Shown here: piece after piece, positions 5,827 through 7,064 of the stretch
Layout of the letters: every line of letters starts with the position of its first letter
Position numbering within the stretch: position 1 is the first letter of the stretch
Assembly (NCBI GenBank): GCA_031254795.1
Contig: JAIRTS010000067.1
Coordinates: forward strand, 1 to 7,064
DNA from: Treponema sp.
GTDB taxonomy: Bacteria > Spirochaetota > Spirochaetia > Treponematales > Breznakiellaceae
DNA: 7,064 nt
Direction of reading: 5' to 3'
Translations under genes and position numbers: made by a program
Notes under the pieces: generated by a model
The model's database searches: none
Told to the model about the DNA's origin: nothing
The model's input: the letters and a program-made list of their open reading frames with translations, nothing else

Positions 5827-6780
5827 ATGCTTCCGCGTGAGATTCCCTACCATTGTTTCAGAGAATTTACCGCGCTTGACGCGGATAGGTTTGATATGCT
5901 CAAACGCCTTCTTGATGATGTACGCTTGTGTTATACCGTGTGTTATATTAATGGGAACCGTCATTTTTTTGTATATCCTGACAGTCTTGCGCCAATAAAT
6001 GCGGCTTTCAGCGTCATAGGGTGTCCTCCTGAAATGATTTTTCAAAAAGCGCTTGCGAAAGTCCATGTGACTACGGTGCTGGCCGCCCACTATGACCGCG
6101 CTACGGGTAGTCCGGGCGCGAACGACAACAGCGCCGCCGTATTCGAGCTGATTAAAACCGCGCTTGCCTTAAAGAAAGAGAATATCGGAAACTGGCTCAT
6201 TTTCTTTACCGATAAGGAAGAGCTGAAATTCGGCGACAGCCTTTTGGAGCAGGGTTCGTACGCCCTTGCAAAGACGCTGAAGGAAGCTGGTCTTGACAAA
6301 GCGCAGGTGTTTATTTTCGATTGTTGTGGAGTAGGAGACACACTTGTCATCTCCACGGCTGTGGATCATCTGCTTAGAAATGACGAGGGTTTTCAAGTTT
6401 CACGCTCCCGCCATCTTATTGCCCAAATGAGGGAACGCGCCCTTGCGGCGGCTCGCAATATCCACATGGAAAAGGTGCTGCTCGTCCCGACCCCCTTCTC
6501 GGATGACGCCGGGTTTTTCCGCGCGGGGCTTGCCGCCCAAACCATCACGGTGTTGCCCTCTCATGAAGCGGCTGGTCTCGCTTCTTTTTTGCGCGTGAAA
6601 CCGGACGCCGCGTCCGCGCTTGTGAGCAAGCGAGAACTGTCCGCGTCCGGTTTTCTTCCGCCTACATGGGCGCTCCTCAATACCGCAGAAGATACCATTG
6701 ACACGCTCACGCCGCGTTTTTTTCAGAATATCGTCGCTTTCGCCTATGCGCTCGTGACCGGACGACGGGGATATACGTGA
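5827..6780 (+). CDS. M28-like zinc aminopeptidase family protein, cytoplasmic
   Basis: A 317-residue protein related to M28 (aminopeptidase Y/S type) metallopeptidases. The co-catalytic zinc motifs are readable: H88 in AAHYDRATGSPG, D100 in GANDNSAAV, the Glu pair E131-E132 in FFTDKEEL, and D165 in IFDCCGVGD. The fifth ligand, normally His in an SDH box, falls at TPFSDDAGFFRAGLAAQTIT, where D227 replaces it; I recall related short M28 proteins with the same SDD box. There is no signal peptide, unlike most secreted M28 enzymes. Residues 1-80 are a family-specific N-terminal part. The start is uncertain: ATG 5827 has GGGA 10 nt upstream, whereas TTG 5782 would add a lysine-rich stretch of 15 residues. 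The substrate is unknown; peptide or amidohydrolase activity is plausible. The gene follows pdxY after a 115-nt gap with a hairpin, so it may be read separately. Confidence 0.82.
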   Translation: MLPREIPYHCFREFTALDADRFDMLKRLLDDVRLCYTVCYINGNRHFFVYPDSLAPINAAFSVIGCPPEMIFQKALAKVHVTTVLAAHYDRATGSPGANDNSAAVFELIKTALALKKENIGNWLIFFTDKEELKFGDSLLEQGSYALAKTLKEAGLDKAQVFIFDCCGVGDTLVISTAVDHLLRNDEGFQVSRSRHLIAQMRERALAAARNIHMEKVLLVPTPFSDDAGFFRAGLAAQTITVLPSHEAAGLASFLRVKPDAASALVSKRELSASGFLPPTWALLNTAEDTIDTLTPRFFQNIVAFAYALVTGRRGYT

Positions 6781-6890
6781 TATCTAAGTTTTATAAACCG
6801 TCCTGCCTTGTAGAACGCGCTGTCAAAAGAATCGTAGAAGCGCGCAACAGACTTTTGGAAGAGTGGTCAAAAACGCGACCATCAATATGA
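6777..6890 (+). CDS. Possible 37-residue small protein or truncated gene start
   Basis: A GTG start overlaps the peptidase stop by GTGA, and GGGG lies 6 nt upstream, which fits translational coupling. The peptide starts MISKFYKPSCLVERAVKRI and contains an amphipathic, charged helix (VERAVKRIVEARNRLLEEW) before ending KTRPSI. The TGA stop at 6888-6890 lies within the first three bases of a 35-bp repeat, so the original frame may have been longer and cut by insertion of the repeat. It matches no family I know. It could equally be a chance frame, since 37 codons is short. Confidence 0.35.
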   Translation: MISKFYKPSCLVERAVKRIVEARNRLLEEWSKTRPSI

Positions 6891-6921
6891 GATGTCCCGC
6901 TGGTGATTCACGCGGGATTCC
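6887..6921. repeat. 35-bp direct repeat, copy 1
   Basis: This copy begins ATGAGATGTCCCGCT and matches copy 2 at 33 of 35 bases, with a start-to-start offset of 56 bases. It contains a perfect 6-bp stem, TCCCGC (6895-6900) with GCGGGA (6912-6917), around an 11-base loop. A competing stem pairs 6911-6919 with 6926-6934. It provides the stop codon of the small frame that begins at 6777. Confidence 0.85.
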
Positions 6922-6942
6922 TGGAAATTCCGCGGCGTCGCC

Positions 6943-6977
6943 ATGAGATGTCCCGCTAGTGATTCACGCGGAATTCC
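6943..6977. repeat. 35-bp direct repeat, copy 2, overlapping the smpB 3' end
   Basis: The second copy differs from copy 1 at two positions (6958 and 6972 here). Read on the minus strand, it encodes the last seven SmpB residues (REFRVNH, the first codon only in part) and the TAG stop. The 6-bp stem of copy 1 is weakened here because GCGGGA has become GCGGAA. The overlap suggests that part of the smpB 3' end was duplicated outward, or that a repeat element landed there and supplied the stop. Confidence 0.85.
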
Positions 6978-7064
6978 CTTGCAATATCTCGCTTGATGTC
7001 ACGATCCCGTATATCCGCCCGCTTGTCAAAGTCTTTCTTGCCTTTGCATAATCCCAATTCGACT
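6956..7064 (-). CDS. smpB: SsrA-binding protein SmpB, C-terminal part (runs off the window)
   Basis: SmpB binds tmRNA and delivers it to stalled ribosomes for trans-translation. Only the last 35 codons are in the window. They read VELGLCKGKKDFDKRADIRD then RDIKRDIAREFRVNH and stop. The G-L-C-K-G-K-K-x-x-D-K-R block and the Lys/Arg-rich helix match the SmpB C-terminus closely. This tail is the part that enters the mRNA channel of the ribosome in place of mRNA. The gene converges on the M28-like peptidase. The last codons and stop lie in a 35-bp repeat, so the extreme C-terminus (VNH) may not be ancestral. The rest of the gene lies beyond 7064. Confidence 0.9.
   Translation of the reverse strand, partial: VELGLCKGKKDFDKRADIRDRDIKRDIAREFRVNH

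Noticed and set aside
6781..6955. tmRNA (ssrA) gene next to smpB
   Set aside because: No tRNA-Ala-like acceptor end, CCA-proximal T-loop or tag-coding frame ending in ALAA is visible in this gap.
6887..6977. CRISPR array made of the two repeat copies
   Set aside because: There are only two units with a 21-bp spacer, they overlap a protein gene and no cas gene is present.

Overview
The window looks like a stretch of a moderate-GC bacterial chromosome, most likely a spirochaete of the Treponema type. That assignment is an inference from gene content and protein style (a large Cache-type chemoreceptor, a small secreted Ala/Lys-rich protein, a ParB-like/PdxY/M28 cluster, and a SmpB C-terminus). 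No rRNA or other firm taxonomic marker is present. Six complete protein genes lie on the plus strand, and the 3' end of smpB enters from the right edge on the minus strand. I see no CRISPR array, tRNA, rRNA, transposase or phage gene.

Region 1-196 is the leader of the chemoreceptor gene. It holds a near-perfect Shine-Dalgarno, a terminator-like hairpin and a chain of very short overlapping reading frames. Region 197-2359 encodes a two-TM methyl-accepting chemotaxis protein with a periplasmic Cache-like sensor, a HAMP domain and a cytoplasmic signalling domain. After an AT-rich gap, 2442-2789 encodes a small exported protein of unknown function, followed by a long perfect hairpin. Its leader resembles part of the chemoreceptor leader.

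Region 2790-3190 has no convincing gene but many inverted repeats, and it ends in a good sigma70-type promoter. From that promoter runs a compact cluster: a calcineurin-like metallophosphoesterase (3191-3847), a ParB-N-like protein (3880-4839) and pyridoxal kinase PdxY (4836-5711, overlapping its neighbour by ATGA). The spacing suggests one transcript. PdxY makes PLP from pyridoxal; the roles of the other two are unknown. A hairpin follows pdxY, then a cytoplasmic M28-like zinc peptidase (5827-6780) whose last metal-ligand position reads Asp instead of His.

The right end is the most unusual part. A 37-codon frame overlaps the peptidase stop by GTGA and is closed by the first copy of a 35-bp direct repeat. 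The second copy, 56 bp further on, covers the last codons and stop of the convergent smpB gene. The repeat looks like a small element or duplication at the smpB 3' end. I found no clear evidence of a wholly new multi-gene system; the best leads are this repeat, the structured 2.8-3.1 kb gap and the duplicated leader.
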